Counted from the stretch's first letter, positions 24,906 through 34,242 are shown. The stretch: DNA of 36,612 nucleotides from an uncultured Bacteroidales bacterium (GCA_945836755.1 CAMAMB010000017.1:1-36612); one strand, 5' to 3'. Translations and numbers: made by a program. Notes: generated by a model not told the origin, from the sequence alone.

Positions 24906-26687
24906 TTAGCAAGACTTCTCGCTGAGGGCCGTCAGCACGTCGGCGGCCACCTGTGGCGGCGTGAGGCGGTTGGCCTGCAGGAAGTCGGGCACGGAGTATC
25001 TGTTGACGAACTCCTTAGCTGCGCCGTAGCAGAGCGTCCGCACCGAGGTAGGACCGTAATGACGGGCCACCCTCTCGCCAAACCCTCCGGTGAGGGCGCC
25101 GTCTTCGAGGGTGACGACCACGCGATGGGTGGCTGCCAGCTCGTCGAGCAGGGCGGTATCGATGTGGGAGACGAAGCGGGGATTGATGAGAGTGGGCGTA
25201 AGGCCCTCATCCTGCAACCGGCTGCAGACGCTGCGGGCAAGGCTGAAGAAGTTGCCGGCCCCTATGACGGCCACGTCGCTGCCGCGTTCCACCACCTCAA
25301 ACTTGCCCGTCTCGCTGAAGTCGGCAGGCACGGGGCGGTCGGCGGCAGCCACCTCGCCCACCGGTACACGGATGGCCACGGGGTGGGCTGTATAGGTAAG
25401 GCTCCAATCGAGCATGGCCAGATACTCGTCCTTATTCGTGGGTGCCAGGTAGACGAGGTTAGGGATGCCTGTGAGCAGGGGAATGTCGAAGTGGCAGAGG
25501 TGGGTGACGTCTGTCATGGTGGAGAGGGAGCCCCAGAGCACGAGGATGGTGGCAGGGCTGTCATTGATGCAGAGGTCCTGCGAGAGCTGGTCGTAGGTGC
25601 GCTGCAAGAAGGAGCTGCAAAGCCCCAGCACGGGGTGCGTCCCTGCCTTGGCCATGCCCGAGGCCAGGGCCACGGCATGCTCTTCGGCTATGCCCACGTC
25701 CACATAGCGGTTTCCGGCTTCGCGGCGGCGCTCGGGTGTCCATCCCCAGATGCCCGGTGTGCCTGCGGTGATGGCACAGAGGCTCGGGTCGCTCTGCATG
25801 AGGCGGAGCAGGTGACGGGCCGTGAGGTCGTTGTAATCGTCGCCGTCGGCCCTGTATGTAAGCTGGCCGGTGGCGAGATCGAAGGGCATGGTCCAGTGCC
25901 AGCGTTCCTTATCCTGTTCGGCGGGTGCGTAACCTTTTCCCTTGAGTGTGTGAATGTGTACAACCACCGGATGATCCACGTCCTTCACCCGACTGAAGGC
26001 ATCGATGAGGGCGTCGATGTCGTTGCCGCGTTCCACATAGACATAGTCCAGCCCCATGGCGCGGAAGAGGTTGTTGGGGCACTCCCCGTGGGAGGCGCGC
26101 AGGTCTGCCAGGTTGCGGTAGAGGCCGCCATGGTTTTCGGCGATGGACATCTCGTTGTCGTTGACCACGACGATGAAGTTTGAGTCGAGCTCGGCTGCCC
26201 AGTCAAGTCCCTCGAGTGCTTCTCCTCCACTGAGCGACCCATCGCCCACGATGGCAATGACGTTGCCCTTCTCGCCTTTAAGGTCGCGGGCCTTGGCCAG
26301 CCCGCTTGCCAGACTGACGGCGGTGGAGGTATGGCCTATGATGAAGTGGTCGTGCTCGCTCTCTGAGGGCTCGGTGTAACCCGAGACGTCGTCGTAGCAG
26401 TCAGCCTGCATAAAGGCCTTCGCCCTGCCGGTAAGCATCTTGTGAGTGTAGCTCTGGTGCGACACGTCGAAGACTATCTTGTCTTGCGGCGAATGGAACA
26501 CGTAATGCAGGGCGATGGTGGCCTCGACCATGCCGAGGTTTGGCCCGCAATGCCCGCCGTGGTGGCTGAGCTTCTCGAGCAGGAGGCTGCGCACTTCGGC
26601 GGCCAGCAGGGGGAGTTGCTCGGGTATGAGGGCCTTGACGTCGGCCGGGCCTTGCACGTGGGGCAGTAAGGTAGGAGTGATGTGCAT
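24906..26687 (-). CDS. 1-deoxy-D-xylulose-5-phosphate synthase, short divergent form
   Basis: A 593-residue thiamine-diphosphate enzyme of the DXS family, which makes DXP from pyruvate and glyceraldehyde 3-phosphate for the MEP isoprenoid pathway. The ThDP motif is visible as GDGSLSGGEALEG through VVNDNEMSI. Domain II has TAGTPGIWGWTPERRREAG and VDVGIAEEHAVALASGMA. Canonical DXS is usually about 620-650 residues and reads DVGHQAYPHK; this one has DVSHQSYTHK. It may therefore be a paralogue with altered substrate use, and another dxs may exist elsewhere. Start chosen at the ATG at 26687; the frame upstream is not protein-like. Confidence 0.8.
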   Translation of the reverse strand: MHITPTLLPHVQGPADVKALIPEQLPLLAAEVRSLLLEKLSHHGGHCGPNLGMVEATIALHYVFHSPQDKIVFDVSHQSYTHKMLTGRAKAFMQADCYDDVSGYTEPSESEHDHFIIGHTSTAVSLASGLAKARDLKGEKGNVIAIVGDGSLSGGEALEGLDWAAELDSNFIVVVNDNEMSIAENHGGLYRNLADLRASHGECPNNLFRAMGLDYVYVERGNDIDALIDAFSRVKDVDHPVVVHIHTLKGKGYAPAEQDKERWHWTMPFDLATGQLTYRADGDDYNDLTARHLLRLMQSDPSLCAITAGTPGIWGWTPERRREAGNRYVDVGIAEEHAVALASGMAKAGTHPVLGLCSSFLQRTYDQLSQDLCINDSPATILVLWGSLSTMTDVTHLCHFDIPLLTGIPNLVYLAPTNKDEYLAMLDWSLTYTAHPVAIRVPVGEVAAADRPVPADFSETGKFEVVERGSDVAVIGAGNFFSLARSVCSRLQDEGLTPTLINPRFVSHIDTALLDELAATHRVVVTLEDGALTGGFGERVARHYGPTSVRTLCYGAAKEFVNRYSVPDFLQANRLTPPQVAADVLTALSEKSC

Positions 26688-26884
26688 CGTGGTGAAGGTG
26701 ATAAAGGTGTGTGAATGGGCGCCACGCCTGTCGCGGGCCGGGCTGACCTGCCGGCAACCGACGCCGCCGTAGCTGTGTTGCGCGGGGAGGGCTGTGGTGG
26801 CCACGGGAGGGTGGGAAGCGACACGCCCCACGCTTACGGGAGCAAAGGAGGGGCTTTTCCCTCACCGGGGGCTTACCTCAATCG

Positions 26885-26899
26885 TGGTAAAAATTACCA
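26885..26899. promoter_or_regulatory. Palindrome in the dxs-tcdA gap
   Basis: TGGTAA-AAA-TTACCA is a 15-bp inverted repeat about 200 bp upstream of dxs and 87 bp beyond the tcdA stop. The minus strand reads TAATTTTTA here, close to a -7 element, so the palindrome may overlap the dxs promoter. The rest of the 26688-26985 gap contains a 12-bp tandem duplication (GGGTGGGCTGCC at 26959 and 26971) and no gene. Confidence 0.3.
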
Positions 26900-26985
26900 T
26901 TTTTCAAGTTGTGAACGCTCGGCGGTCGGCGCGCCCTGCATGCGGCCTTCCCCACACGGGGTGGGCTGCCGGGTGGGCTGCCGGC

Positions 26986-27756
26986 TCAGTCGGCGGCATA
27001 GCGCCGCGCGAGGTCTTGCACCACGAGGCCGGCGAGGGTGAAGCCGAAGAGACCGGTGATGTGGCACAGACTGCCATTGACGCCGGCCTTATGAAACTGC
27101 TCGGCGGCTTCCGTGAGTTGCTCCTGCGGCAGACTGCCGCGGTTGGTAAGGAGTTCTTCGGAGTAGACGCATTGAAACTTGCGTGCCGGGAAGGTGTGGT
27201 GCTTCCTGAAGCGACGGCGCAGGGCGGCGGCCAGGGGGCAGCCTTTCACCTTCCAGAACTCGGCCACGCTGACGCCCGTTGGGTTGAGTTTGAGGGCGGC
27301 CCCCATCGACGAGAAGAGGGTGGTTTCCGCGGCGGCCGCGTGGAGCAGGAGCTGCGCCTTGGGCGCGAGCGAGTCGATGGCGTCGATCACGTAGTCGTAG
27401 CTGTCGAGGGCGAAGCGGTCAGCGGTGGCCTCGCCGTAGAAGGCATGGCAGGCTTCCACGTCGGCATGGGGAAAGATGCTCAGCAGCCTTTCGCGCAGGG
27501 CCTCCACCTTCGAGGCGCCCACGGTGGCGCTGGTGGCCATGAGTTGGCGGTTGAGGTTGGAGGGCTGCACGGTGTCGGCGTCCACGAGGGTCAGATGGCC
27601 TATGCCTGTGCGCAAGAGGGCCTCGGCACACCAGCTTCCCACGCCGCCCACGCCGAAGACGATGACGCGCTTCGACTGTGCGTAGGCCGGGAAGGTGTCG
27701 CCCAGCAGTCGGGCCACACGGTGGAGACACTCGGTAGAGGGGTTTGGAGCTGTCAT
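26986..27756 (-). CDS. tcdA: tRNA threonylcarbamoyladenosine dehydratase TcdA
   Basis: A 256-residue E1-like enzyme that cyclises t6A37 to ct6A in tRNA. The nucleotide-binding loop is FGVGGVGSWCAEALLRTGIG (about 35-54), followed by LVDADTVQPSNLNRQL, where the Asp and the N-x-NR motif bind ATP. The ATG at 27756 overlaps the stop of the HAD gene as ATGA, so translation of the two is probably coupled. The frame upstream of this ATG is a shadow of the HAD gene. The last residues are DLARRYAAD. Confidence 0.92.
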   Translation of the reverse strand: MTAPNPSTECLHRVARLLGDTFPAYAQSKRVIVFGVGGVGSWCAEALLRTGIGHLTLVDADTVQPSNLNRQLMATSATVGASKVEALRERLLSIFPHADVEACHAFYGEATADRFALDSYDYVIDAIDSLAPKAQLLLHAAAAETTLFSSMGAALKLNPTGVSVAEFWKVKGCPLAAALRRRFRKHHTFPARKFQCVYSEELLTNRGSLPQEQLTEAAEQFHKAGVNGSLCHITGLFGFTLAGLVVQDLARRYAAD

Positions 27757-28526
27757 GGCTGAGGGGGAGTGAGGGCTTGGGCCAGGGCGGTCATGGAGGG
27801 GAAGAGCAGATGTGCGCCCGGCTCGAGCAGGGCGCTTTCGGGCAGAGGGCCGGTGTTGACGGCAATGGTGAAGATGCCGGCAGCCACGGCTGCCTCCACT
27901 CCGAGCGGGGCATTCTCCACGACGATGGCCTCCCACGGCTCGAGGCCCACCCGTTCGAGGCCCAGCAGATAGGGCTCGGGGTGGGGCTTGCCGTGGCGCA
28001 CGTCCTTGCTCGACACGATGAGTTCGGGGGCAAACACGCCAGGATAGTTTTGCTCGAGGCGATCAAGCAGCGACTTCTGTCCGCTACCCGTCACCACGGC
28101 GATGGTGAGCCCCGCCTCGGCCACGCGCTTCAGCACCTCGGTGGCACCTTCCATCTTGGGGGCTTCGGGGCAGGCGTTAAACAGGCGACACTTGGCCTCG
28201 TATATGCGTTCTATCTCTTGGGCTGTGGCCGGGCGGTGCAGATAGCGTTGGGCCAATATCTGGATGGTGGCCTCGCCTGTGCGGCCCTCATGCATGTAGG
28301 CTTCCTCGGGGGTCATGGCCAGGCCAAAGTCTGTGCAGACGCGGGCCCAGGAGCGGGCATGGTTGGGCATGGAGTCGAAGAGCACGCCGTCCATGTCGAA
28401 GAGTACGGCGCGGGGCGTGAAGTCGGGGTAGCTGTGTTGCGCCATGAAGCGCTCTACAGCCAGACAGCCCTGAGGCCTCGTGAAGAGAGGCAGGCTCAGG
28501 GCTGCGTGATGGGTGGATGGGTTCAT
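27753..28526 (-). CDS. HAD-family phosphatase, beta-phosphoglucomutase-like
   Basis: A 257-residue haloacid dehalogenase-superfamily hydrolase. The nucleophile motif is VLFDMDGVLFDS with Asp44 and Asp46; motif II is AVVTGSG; motifs III/IV are KPHPEPYLLG and VVENAPLGVEAA. The cap domain after motif I places it with sugar-phosphate phosphatases and phosphoglucomutases. The natural substrate is unknown. An internal ATG at 28445 (MAQHSYPDF) is an alternative start, but residues before it resemble those of relatives, so I keep the longer form. It lies 51 bp after pgi and is coupled to tcdA. Confidence 0.85.
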   Translation of the reverse strand: MNPSTHHAALSLPLFTRPQGCLAVERFMAQHSYPDFTPRAVLFDMDGVLFDSMPNHARSWARVCTDFGLAMTPEEAYMHEGRTGEATIQILAQRYLHRPATAQEIERIYEAKCRLFNACPEAPKMEGATEVLKRVAEAGLTIAVVTGSGQKSLLDRLEQNYPGVFAPELIVSSKDVRHGKPHPEPYLLGLERVGLEPWEAIVVENAPLGVEAAVAAGIFTIAVNTGPLPESALLEPGAHLLFPSMTALAQALTPPQP

Positions 28527-28577
28527 GTCTTGACGTTAAGGGCTCTCAGAGCCGGTGTTCAAGTGGATGGAGGGGGC

Positions 28578-29924
28578 TTAGAGGCGTTGCTTGATGGCTT
28601 CGGTCTCGGCCTCGTAGCCGGGCTTGCCGAGCAGGGCAAACATATTCTTCTTGTAAGCCTCCACGCCGGGCTGGTTGAAGGGGTTGACCTCGAGCAGGAG
28701 ACCGCTGATGCCGCAGGCACGCTCGAAGAAGTAGATGAGCTGACCCAGGTTGTAGGCATCGAGGCGCTCCATGACGATGCGCAGGTTGGGCACTCCGCCG
28801 TCGATGTGGGCCAGACGTGTGCCGAGCTCGGCCATCTTGTTCACCTCGTCCACGCGCTTGCCTTCGAGGAAGTTGAGCCCGTCGAGGTTTTCGTCGTCGT
28901 GGGGGAAGAGGAGGGTGGCGTTAGGCTGCTCCACCGAGATGACGGTTTCGAAGACAGTGCGCTCGCCGTCCTGTATCCACTGTCCCATGGAGTGGAGGTC
29001 GGTCGTAAAGTCGACAGCGGCGGGGAAGATGCCCTTGCCGTCCTTACCCTCGCTCTCGCCGTAGAGCTGCTTCCACCACTCGTTGACGCAGTGTAGCTTG
29101 GGCTGGTAGTTGACAAGTATCTCTATCTTCTTGCCTGCGGTGTAGAGGGCATGGCGCAGGGCGGCATACTGCTCGGCGGGGTTCTGGTCGAAGGGCACTT
29201 CAGGAGCACAGCAGGCCTCCATGTCGGCAGCGCCTTTGACGAGGGCCTCGATATCGAAGCCGGCGCAGGCGATGGGGAGCAGGCCCACGGGTGTGAGCAC
29301 ACTGAAGCGGCCGCCCACGTTGTCGGGTATGACGAAGCTCTTATAGCCTTCCTTGTCGGCGGTGGTGCGTGCAGCGCCCTTCTTGGCGTCGGTCACAGCC
29401 ACGATGACCTTGCGGGCGGTCTCGATGCCGCGCTGGTCTTCACACTGCTTACGGAGCAGGCGGAAGGCGAGGGCTGTCTCGGTGGTGGTGCCGCTCTTGG
29501 AGATGTTGATCACACCAAACTTGCGACCACGCAGGTAGGTGGTGAGTTCGCTCAGATAGTCCTCGCCGATGTTGTTGCCGGCAAAGAGGATGACGGGATT
29601 GGCGCCATCGCTTTGCAGCCAGGCGAAGCTGTTGCCGAGGGCCTCGATGACGGCGCGTGCTCCGAGGTAGCTGCCGCCAATGCCTGCCACGACGATGGTA
29701 TCACAGAGCTCGCGCAGGGTCTGTGCGGTCTGCTTGATGTCGGCCAGGTGTTCGGGAGTAAGGCTTGAGGCAAGGTGCATCCAGCCCAGGAAGTCGTTGC
29801 CGGCGCAGGTGGCCTGTTCGAGGGCCTGCTGGGCGGCCTTGACGCGAGGCTCGTAGGCAGCGATGCTTTGGTCAGAGAGGAAGGAGACGGCATTGCCGGT
29901 CTCTAAGCGAATAAACTTGCTCAT
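28578..29924 (-). CDS. pgi: Glucose-6-phosphate isomerase
   Basis: A 448-residue phosphoglucose isomerase interconverting glucose 6-phosphate and fructose 6-phosphate. Diagnostic motifs are [58 protein letters not shown] and the C-terminal [17 protein letters not shown]. The length matches the compact bacterial form rather than the about 550-residue one. The start is the ATG at 29924 (MSKFIRLE); the frame continues upstream for 26 non-conserved codons. It heads a probable pgi-HAD-tcdA operon. Confidence 0.96.
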   Translation of the reverse strand: MSKFIRLETGNAVSFLSDQSIAAYEPRVKAAQQALEQATCAGNDFLGWMHLASSLTPEHLADIKQTAQTLRELCDTIVVAGIGGSYLGARAVIEALGNSFAWLQSDGANPVILFAGNNIGEDYLSELTTYLRGRKFGVINISKSGTTTETALAFRLLRKQCEDQRGIETARKVIVAVTDAKKGAARTTADKEGYKSFVIPDNVGGRFSVLTPVGLLPIACAGFDIEALVKGAADMEACCAPEVPFDQNPAEQYAALRHALYTAGKKIEILVNYQPKLHCVNEWWKQLYGESEGKDGKGIFPAAVDFTTDLHSMGQWIQDGERTVFETVISVEQPNATLLFPHDDENLDGLNFLEGKRVDEVNKMAELGTRLAHIDGGVPNLRIVMERLDAYNLGQLIYFFERACGISGLLLEVNPFNQPGVEAYKKNMFALLGKPGYEAETEAIKQRL

Positions 29925-30009
29925 GATGTATAGGATAATGTGTGGTTTTAGTGTGTCTATATGGGGCGCGGGGCGGTGGGCCGGAGGGCTGCGGCGCTCC
30001 AACGCCCTG

Positions 30010-30017
30010 CAAAATTA
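30010..30017 (-). promoter_or_regulatory. -7 element of pgi
   Basis: The minus strand reads TAATTTTG, an exact TAnnTTTG match, about 86 bp before the pgi start. The -33 region is not well conserved. Confidence 0.55.
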
Positions 30018-30129
30018 CGCTAACCGTGAGAATTATGGGCGTCTCGCAAAGGCAAAGTTTGAGGCAGCGGTCGGTTTGGGGCAGTATCTCGGCATTGCGC
30101 GGCGGTTCGGAGGCGTGGCGGCAGGCAGT

Positions 30130-30231
30130 GGCGCCATCGTCGCCCGGCCGGTGTACACCCGTCGCCCGGCCGGTGTACGCTCGTCGCCTGACCGAAGTAC
30201 GCCCGTCGCCCGGTCGGGCGACGATGGCGCC
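30130..30231. repeat. Four tandem 22-bp units inside a 17-bp inverted repeat
   Basis: Units lie at 30138-30159, 30160-30181, 30182-30203 and 30204-30225. They start CGTCGCC(C/T)G, and the first two continue GCCGGTGTAC. The block is enclosed by GGCGCCATCGTCGCCCG (30130-30146) and its perfect inverted copy (30215-30231). It lies just past the ettA terminator, in the pgi-ettA gap. Confidence 0.85.
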
Positions 30232-30240
30232 GACGCTTCT

Positions 30241-30282
30241 AAAAATGCCCTGCCGCTATCTCGTGACGGGGTGCGGCAGGGC
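30241..30282 (-). terminator. Terminator of ettA
   Basis: On the minus strand GCCCTGCCGC (30282-30273) pairs with GCGGCAGGGC (30256-30247) and is followed by ATTTTT. It lies about 30 bp after the ettA stop. Confidence 0.9.
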
Positions 30283-30313
30283 TGTGAATGGGTTGTGGCT
30301 GTCGGCGTCACGG

Positions 30314-32005
30314 CTATTCGAGGTCGCGGTAGCGCAGCCGCTTGGGCTCTTCAAGGCCTAAGCGCTTGGCCTTGTGGGCCTCGTACTCGGTGTAAGAGCC
30401 TTCGTAGAAATAGACCTCGCCGTTGCCTTCGAAGGCAAGGATGTGGGTGCAGATGCGGTCGAGGAACCAGCGGTCGTGGCTGATGACCACGGCACAGCCG
30501 GCGAAGGCCTCGAGACCTTCTTCGAGGGCGCGGAGGGTGTTGACGTCAATATCGTTGGTAGGCTCGTCGAGCAGGAGCACGTTGCCTTCCTGCTTGAGGG
30601 CGAGGGCGAGCTGCAGGCGGTTGCGTTCGCCGCCGGAGAGCACGCCGCACTTCTTCTCTTGATCGGCTCCCGAGAAGTTGAAGCGCGAGAGATAGGCACG
30701 GGCATTGACGTCGCGCCCCCCCATGCGCATGAGTTCTGCACCGCCCGAGATGACCTCGTAGACGGTTTTGGAAGGGTCTATGTCGGTGTGTTGCTGGTCG
30801 ACGTAGGCCAGGCGCACGGTTTCGCCCACGCTGAAGCTGCCGCTGTCGGGGGTGTCGAGCCCCATGATGAGGCGGAAGAGGGTGGTCTTGCCTACGCCGT
30901 TAGGGCCGATGACGCCGATGATGCCGGCGGGGGGCAGGGTGAAGTTGAGGTCGGAGTAGAGCACCTTGTCGCCGAAGCTCTTGGCCACGTGTTCGGCCTC
31001 GATGACCTTGTGGCCGAGGCGGGGCCCGTTGGGGATGAAGATTTCGAGATGCTGCTCCTTCTCCTTTTGGTCTTCACCGAGCATGCGCTCGTAGGAGTTG
31101 AGGCGGGCCTTTCCCTTAGCCTGACGTGCCTTGGGTGCCATGCGCACCCATTCGAGCTCGCGCTCGAGGGTTTTGCGGCGCTTGCTGGCCACCTTCTCTT
31201 CCTGCTCCATGCGGCGGGTTTTCTGGTCGAGCCATGAGGAGTAGTTGCCCTTCCAGGGTATGCCTTCGCCTCGGTCGAGCTCGAGTATCCAGCCCGCCAC
31301 ATCGTCGAGGAAGTAGCGGTCGTGGGTCACGGCAATGACGGTGCCCTCATACTGGTTGAGGTGCTGCTCGAGCCAGTCGATGCTCTCGGCGTCGAGGTGG
31401 TTGGTGGGTTCGTCGAGCAGGAGCACGTCGGGCTTCTGTAAGAGGAGGCGGCAGAGGGCCACTCGGCGGCGTTCGCCCCCGGAGAGATGGCGGGCCGTGC
31501 GGTCGGCAGGCGGCAGGCGGAGTGCTTCCATGGCGCGGGCCAGACGGGTGTCGAGGTTCCAGGCGTCTGTGGCGTCGAGCACATCCTGCAGCTCGCCCTG
31601 ACGGGCAAAGAGCTCGTTCATCTTGTCAGCATCTTCGTAGTACTCCGGCAGGCCGAACTTCTGGTTGATTGCTTCGTACTCGGCGAGGGCTGCCACAACG
31701 TCGGCCACGCCCTCTTCCACAATCTGACGCACCGTCTTGTCGTCGTCGAGATGGGGGTCTTGGGGTAGGTAACCCACTGAGTAGCCGGGGGAGAATACCA
31801 CCTCGCCCTGATAGTCGGTATCGAGACCGGCGATTATCTTCATGAGCGTCGACTTGCCGGCGCCGTTAAGGCCGATGATGCCTATCTTGGCGCCGTAGAA
31901 GAAGCTGAGGTAGATGTTTTTGAGCACTTGCTTGTTGGTCTGGCGTATGGTCTTGGAGACGCCGACCATGGAAAAGATTATTTTCTTGTCGTCTGGCTTG
32001 GCCAT
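30314..32005 (-). CDS. ettA: Energy-dependent translational throttle protein EttA (ABC-F)
   Basis: A 563-residue ABC-F protein with two ATPase domains and no membrane part. The first Walker A is GLNGAGKST (45-53), signature LSGGE (174-178) and Walker B/D-loop LLLDEPTNHLD (about 195-205). The second Walker A is GPNGVGKTT (367-375), with LSGGERNRLQLALAL and LLLDEPTNDID. The arm (about 93-140) and charged linker (about 245-330, with KARQAKGKARLNSYERML) match EttA, which binds the ribosomal E site and gates early elongation by energy state. Length fits EttA rather than antibiotic-resistance ABC-Fs. Confidence 0.94.
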   Translation of the reverse strand: MAKPDDKKIIFSMVGVSKTIRQTNKQVLKNIYLSFFYGAKIGIIGLNGAGKSTLMKIIAGLDTDYQGEVVFSPGYSVGYLPQDPHLDDDKTVRQIVEEGVADVVAALAEYEAINQKFGLPEYYEDADKMNELFARQGELQDVLDATDAWNLDTRLARAMEALRLPPADRTARHLSGGERRRVALCRLLLQKPDVLLLDEPTNHLDAESIDWLEQHLNQYEGTVIAVTHDRYFLDDVAGWILELDRGEGIPWKGNYSSWLDQKTRRMEQEEKVASKRRKTLERELEWVRMAPKARQAKGKARLNSYERMLGEDQKEKEQHLEIFIPNGPRLGHKVIEAEHVAKSFGDKVLYSDLNFTLPPAGIIGVIGPNGVGKTTLFRLIMGLDTPDSGSFSVGETVRLAYVDQQHTDIDPSKTVYEVISGGAELMRMGGRDVNARAYLSRFNFSGADQEKKCGVLSGGERNRLQLALALKQEGNVLLLDEPTNDIDVNTLRALEEGLEAFAGCAVVISHDRWFLDRICTHILAFEGNGEVYFYEGSYTEYEAHKAKRLGLEEPKRLRYRDLE

Positions 32006-32076
32006 AAGGAGATGGAGGGGAAAGGGGAATGGATAAGGGGGTGGAACGATAGGGGGAAATAGGACTCAGACACAAG

Positions 32077-32118
32077 GATAGCCGCTGTCACCCGCGTGGA
32101 GGGGCGGCAACGGCTATC
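32077..32118 (-). other. Hairpin between META lipoprotein gene and ettA
   Basis: GATAGCCG (32077-32084) and CGGCTATC (32111-32118) can pair. It lies directly after the META gene stop on the minus strand and has no T-tract, so it is a weak terminator at best. Confidence 0.4.
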
Positions 32119-32121
32119 GGC

Positions 32122-32553
32122 TTATTCTGCGGCTTGCTTCTTGAGACTGACGAGGGGCTTGCCGGCCTCATCGCAGAGGCGGAGGGTGGCCCCGTCGAGC
32201 TTGTAGCTTCTCACCTTGTCGAGGGCGGCCAGGAAGGCTTGCTCGTGGGCTGCGTCGGGACAGAGGCGCAGGGTGGCTGCCATGCGTGGAAAGGTCAGCT
32301 TGCCCTTCTTCAGGGCGTTCATGTCGAGGGCGGAGGCCAGGTTGTTGCATCCTGAGTAGCCGTTGAGCTGCTGCTCGTTGAGGCGGAACAGGAGGTAGGG
32401 CGTGGTCTCGGCGGACGCCTTGACGGGAGTAGTGCCTATGCTTTCGACCATCCACTTACCGTCGAGCGGATAGAGTGACTTCTGCGACGCGCAGGCACTG
32501 AAGAGGGTGGTGGCAAGGGCGAGGCTCAGAGCGAGCGGGAGGAACTTTTTCAT
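32122..32553 (-). CDS. META domain (HslJ-like) lipoprotein
   Basis: A 143-residue predicted lipoprotein. The signal peptide ends in the lipobox LFSAC with Cys21 as the lipidation site. The mature part is one META domain: LDGKWMVESIGTTPV, LNEQQLNGYSGCNNLASALD (the conserved G-x-x-GCN motif) and FPRMAATLRLCPDA. HslJ-like proteins are envelope proteins linked to stress or heat-shock responses in other bacteria; the molecular role is not known. It is 30 bp downstream of the FadL-like gene and probably co-transcribed. Confidence 0.88.
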   Translation of the reverse strand: MKKFLPLALSLALATTLFSACASQKSLYPLDGKWMVESIGTTPVKASAETTPYLLFRLNEQQLNGYSGCNNLASALDMNALKKGKLTFPRMAATLRLCPDAAHEQAFLAALDKVRSYKLDGATLRLCDEAGKPLVSLKKQAAE

Positions 32554-32583
32554 GCGGGATAGAGGGTGATGGTTGCGAGGTGG

Positions 32584-34242
32584 TTAGAATTTGTAGCCTA
32601 CGGTGAAGAGGACGTTGTGACGGTCGAGCTTGACCTTGGCTGGCGCTATGTCGGGCGCTCCCGCCATGCCCTCGGGGTAGTCGAGTTCCTGAGTGGCAAA
32701 GGGATAGAGGTCGCCGCGCTGGCGCTGGAACTGATAGGCCACATCGGCGTAGAAGTGTTTGCCGCGATAGCCCAGACCGAAGGTGGCACGATGGGTGTCG
32801 CCCAGGTTAAGGTAGTCGGTATTGGTGCGGGCGTAGTAGGAGGGGCTGGAGGTAAAGAGGTTGAGATGGGCACCGTCGCGGAAGGGCGAGGAGAGGTAGT
32901 TGTAGCCCGCTCTGACGAAGAAGCCGGGCACTAACTGCGCCTCAGCGCCGAGACGGAGTATGTGCTGGGCCTTGAGATGGGTGTCCACCTCGTCGTTCAT
33001 GGCATAGTCGGTGTCGGTATCGCTGTCCCAGTAGTAGTCGTCGTAGGAGGGGTAACCCACGGAGCAGCTCTTGTAGGCCTTCACCTCGTACTCAGCGCCC
33101 AGGGCCAGCACGCTGCCCACCGTGCCGCCCATGCTGAGGTTGACGGTCCAGGGTGTGCGTATGCGGTAGTCGAAGCTGCCCGCCATGAAGCTGCCCTCGG
33201 TGTAGTCGTCGTGGTAGTCGGCATAGGGGCTGTAGCCCGGGTCTCCCTCGGAGATGGCTCCGAAGGGTGAGTTGAAGTAGACGAAGCCGGTCTGAGTGAG
33301 GTCGAAGAAGATAGGAGTGGCCACGCTGAAGCCTACGCGGAAGGAGGAATCTTCGAAGGGACGGCATATGAAGCCGAGCTTGAGGTCGAAGCCCGTGCCT
33401 GTGACCTTCTCCTCCTGGTTGGAGTAGTAGTAAGGCAGGGCGCCGTCGCCGCTGATGATGTAGCGGTCGCCGCTGGCGAAATACATGTCCTCGTCGTAAT
33501 AGAGGGCAGAGTGGTAGTTGACGTTGTAGAAGCCTGCCGTGAGACCTGCATAGAAGCGGTCGTTGATGTTGAAGGCTACATTGAAGTCGTACTGCTGGAT
33601 GCCTCCCCACGTGACGCGCTGCAGGTTATACGTCTCGGGCCCGGCATAGCGGTACTCGTTTCCAGGCTCATCGGGCAGCACGATAGAAGAGCCGGGAAGG
33701 GTGGAGAGCTGGGCGTCGTAGGCGGCATTGACGATGGGGAGCATGCCGTCGCGGTCGTAGTCGTCGGCGAGGTCGAAGCCGGAGGAGATTTGCTGGAAGA
33801 GGTCGGTCTGCGACCATCCGCCCGTAGTGCCGCCGAGCTTCTCGGCGTAGTTCTTGAAGTTGCGGCGCTTCTGGTAGTTGAAACCGAAATTGACGTACTT
33901 GACAGCGGCATCATCGCCCAGGTTCCAGGCATAGACAAAGCCGGCCTGGTCGAAGCTGGGACGAATGCGGTGAATATCAAAGGCCTGACGGGCATTGGGC
34001 TGATCGGTCAGTCCGCCGCTGAAGGCTACGTCGCTACGGCGGTAAAGGCCGATGCCGGCGGGGTTGGTGCCCATGACCGACAGGTCGGCGCCGAGGGCAC
34101 TCATGGCGCCACCCATGCCGACGTAGCGGGCTGTACCGTTGAGGTCGCTGCCGGAGAGGGCTTCTACTTTATAAATGTCTTGGGCTGTGAGTGTGCCGCA
34201 GAAGAGCAGGGCTGCGGCTGTGACCAAAGTCTTAGGTGTCAT
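32584..34242 (-). CDS. OmpP1/FadL-family outer membrane protein
   Basis: A 552-residue predicted outer-membrane beta-barrel. The signal peptide (about 1-20) ends ...LTAQ. The mature N-terminus ARYVGMGGAMSALGADLSVM and GTNPAGIGLYRRSDVAFSGG carry the NPAG motif typical of the FadL/TodX family. The rest shows alternating aromatic strands and ends in VLFTVGYKF, a terminal aromatic barrel signature. Relatives take up hydrophobic compounds, but the substrate here is unknown. It is followed by the META lipoprotein gene. Confidence 0.87.
   Translation of the reverse strand: MTPKTLVTAAALLFCGTLTAQDIYKVEALSGSDLNGTARYVGMGGAMSALGADLSVMGTNPAGIGLYRRSDVAFSGGLTDQPNARQAFDIHRIRPSFDQAGFVYAWNLGDDAAVKYVNFGFNYQKRRNFKNYAEKLGGTTGGWSQTDLFQQISSGFDLADDYDRDGMLPIVNAAYDAQLSTLPGSSIVLPDEPGNEYRYAGPETYNLQRVTWGGIQQYDFNVAFNINDRFYAGLTAGFYNVNYHSALYYDEDMYFASGDRYIISGDGALPYYYSNQEEKVTGTGFDLKLGFICRPFEDSSFRVGFSVATPIFFDLTQTGFVYFNSPFGAISEGDPGYSPYADYHDDYTEGSFMAGSFDYRIRTPWTVNLSMGGTVGSVLALGAEYEVKAYKSCSVGYPSYDDYYWDSDTDTDYAMNDEVDTHLKAQHILRLGAEAQLVPGFFVRAGYNYLSSPFRDGAHLNLFTSSPSYYARTNTDYLNLGDTHRATFGLGYRGKHFYADVAYQFQRQRGDLYPFATQELDYPEGMAGAPDIAPAKVKLDRHNVLFTVGYKF

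Noticed and set aside
24882-26183. 433-residue plus-strand open frame
   Set aside because: It lies antisense to the DXS gene, has no recognisable motifs, and long shadow frames are expected in GC-rich coding DNA.
26688-26985. TPP or other riboswitch ahead of dxs
   Set aside because: I looked for the conserved THI-element segments (CTGAGA and the ACCTGAT-like region) and did not find them.
27744-29096. 450-residue plus-strand open frame
   Set aside because: It is antisense to the HAD phosphatase and pgi genes, which carry clear catalytic motifs; the frame itself has a low-complexity Gly/Val/His/Glu look typical of a shadow.
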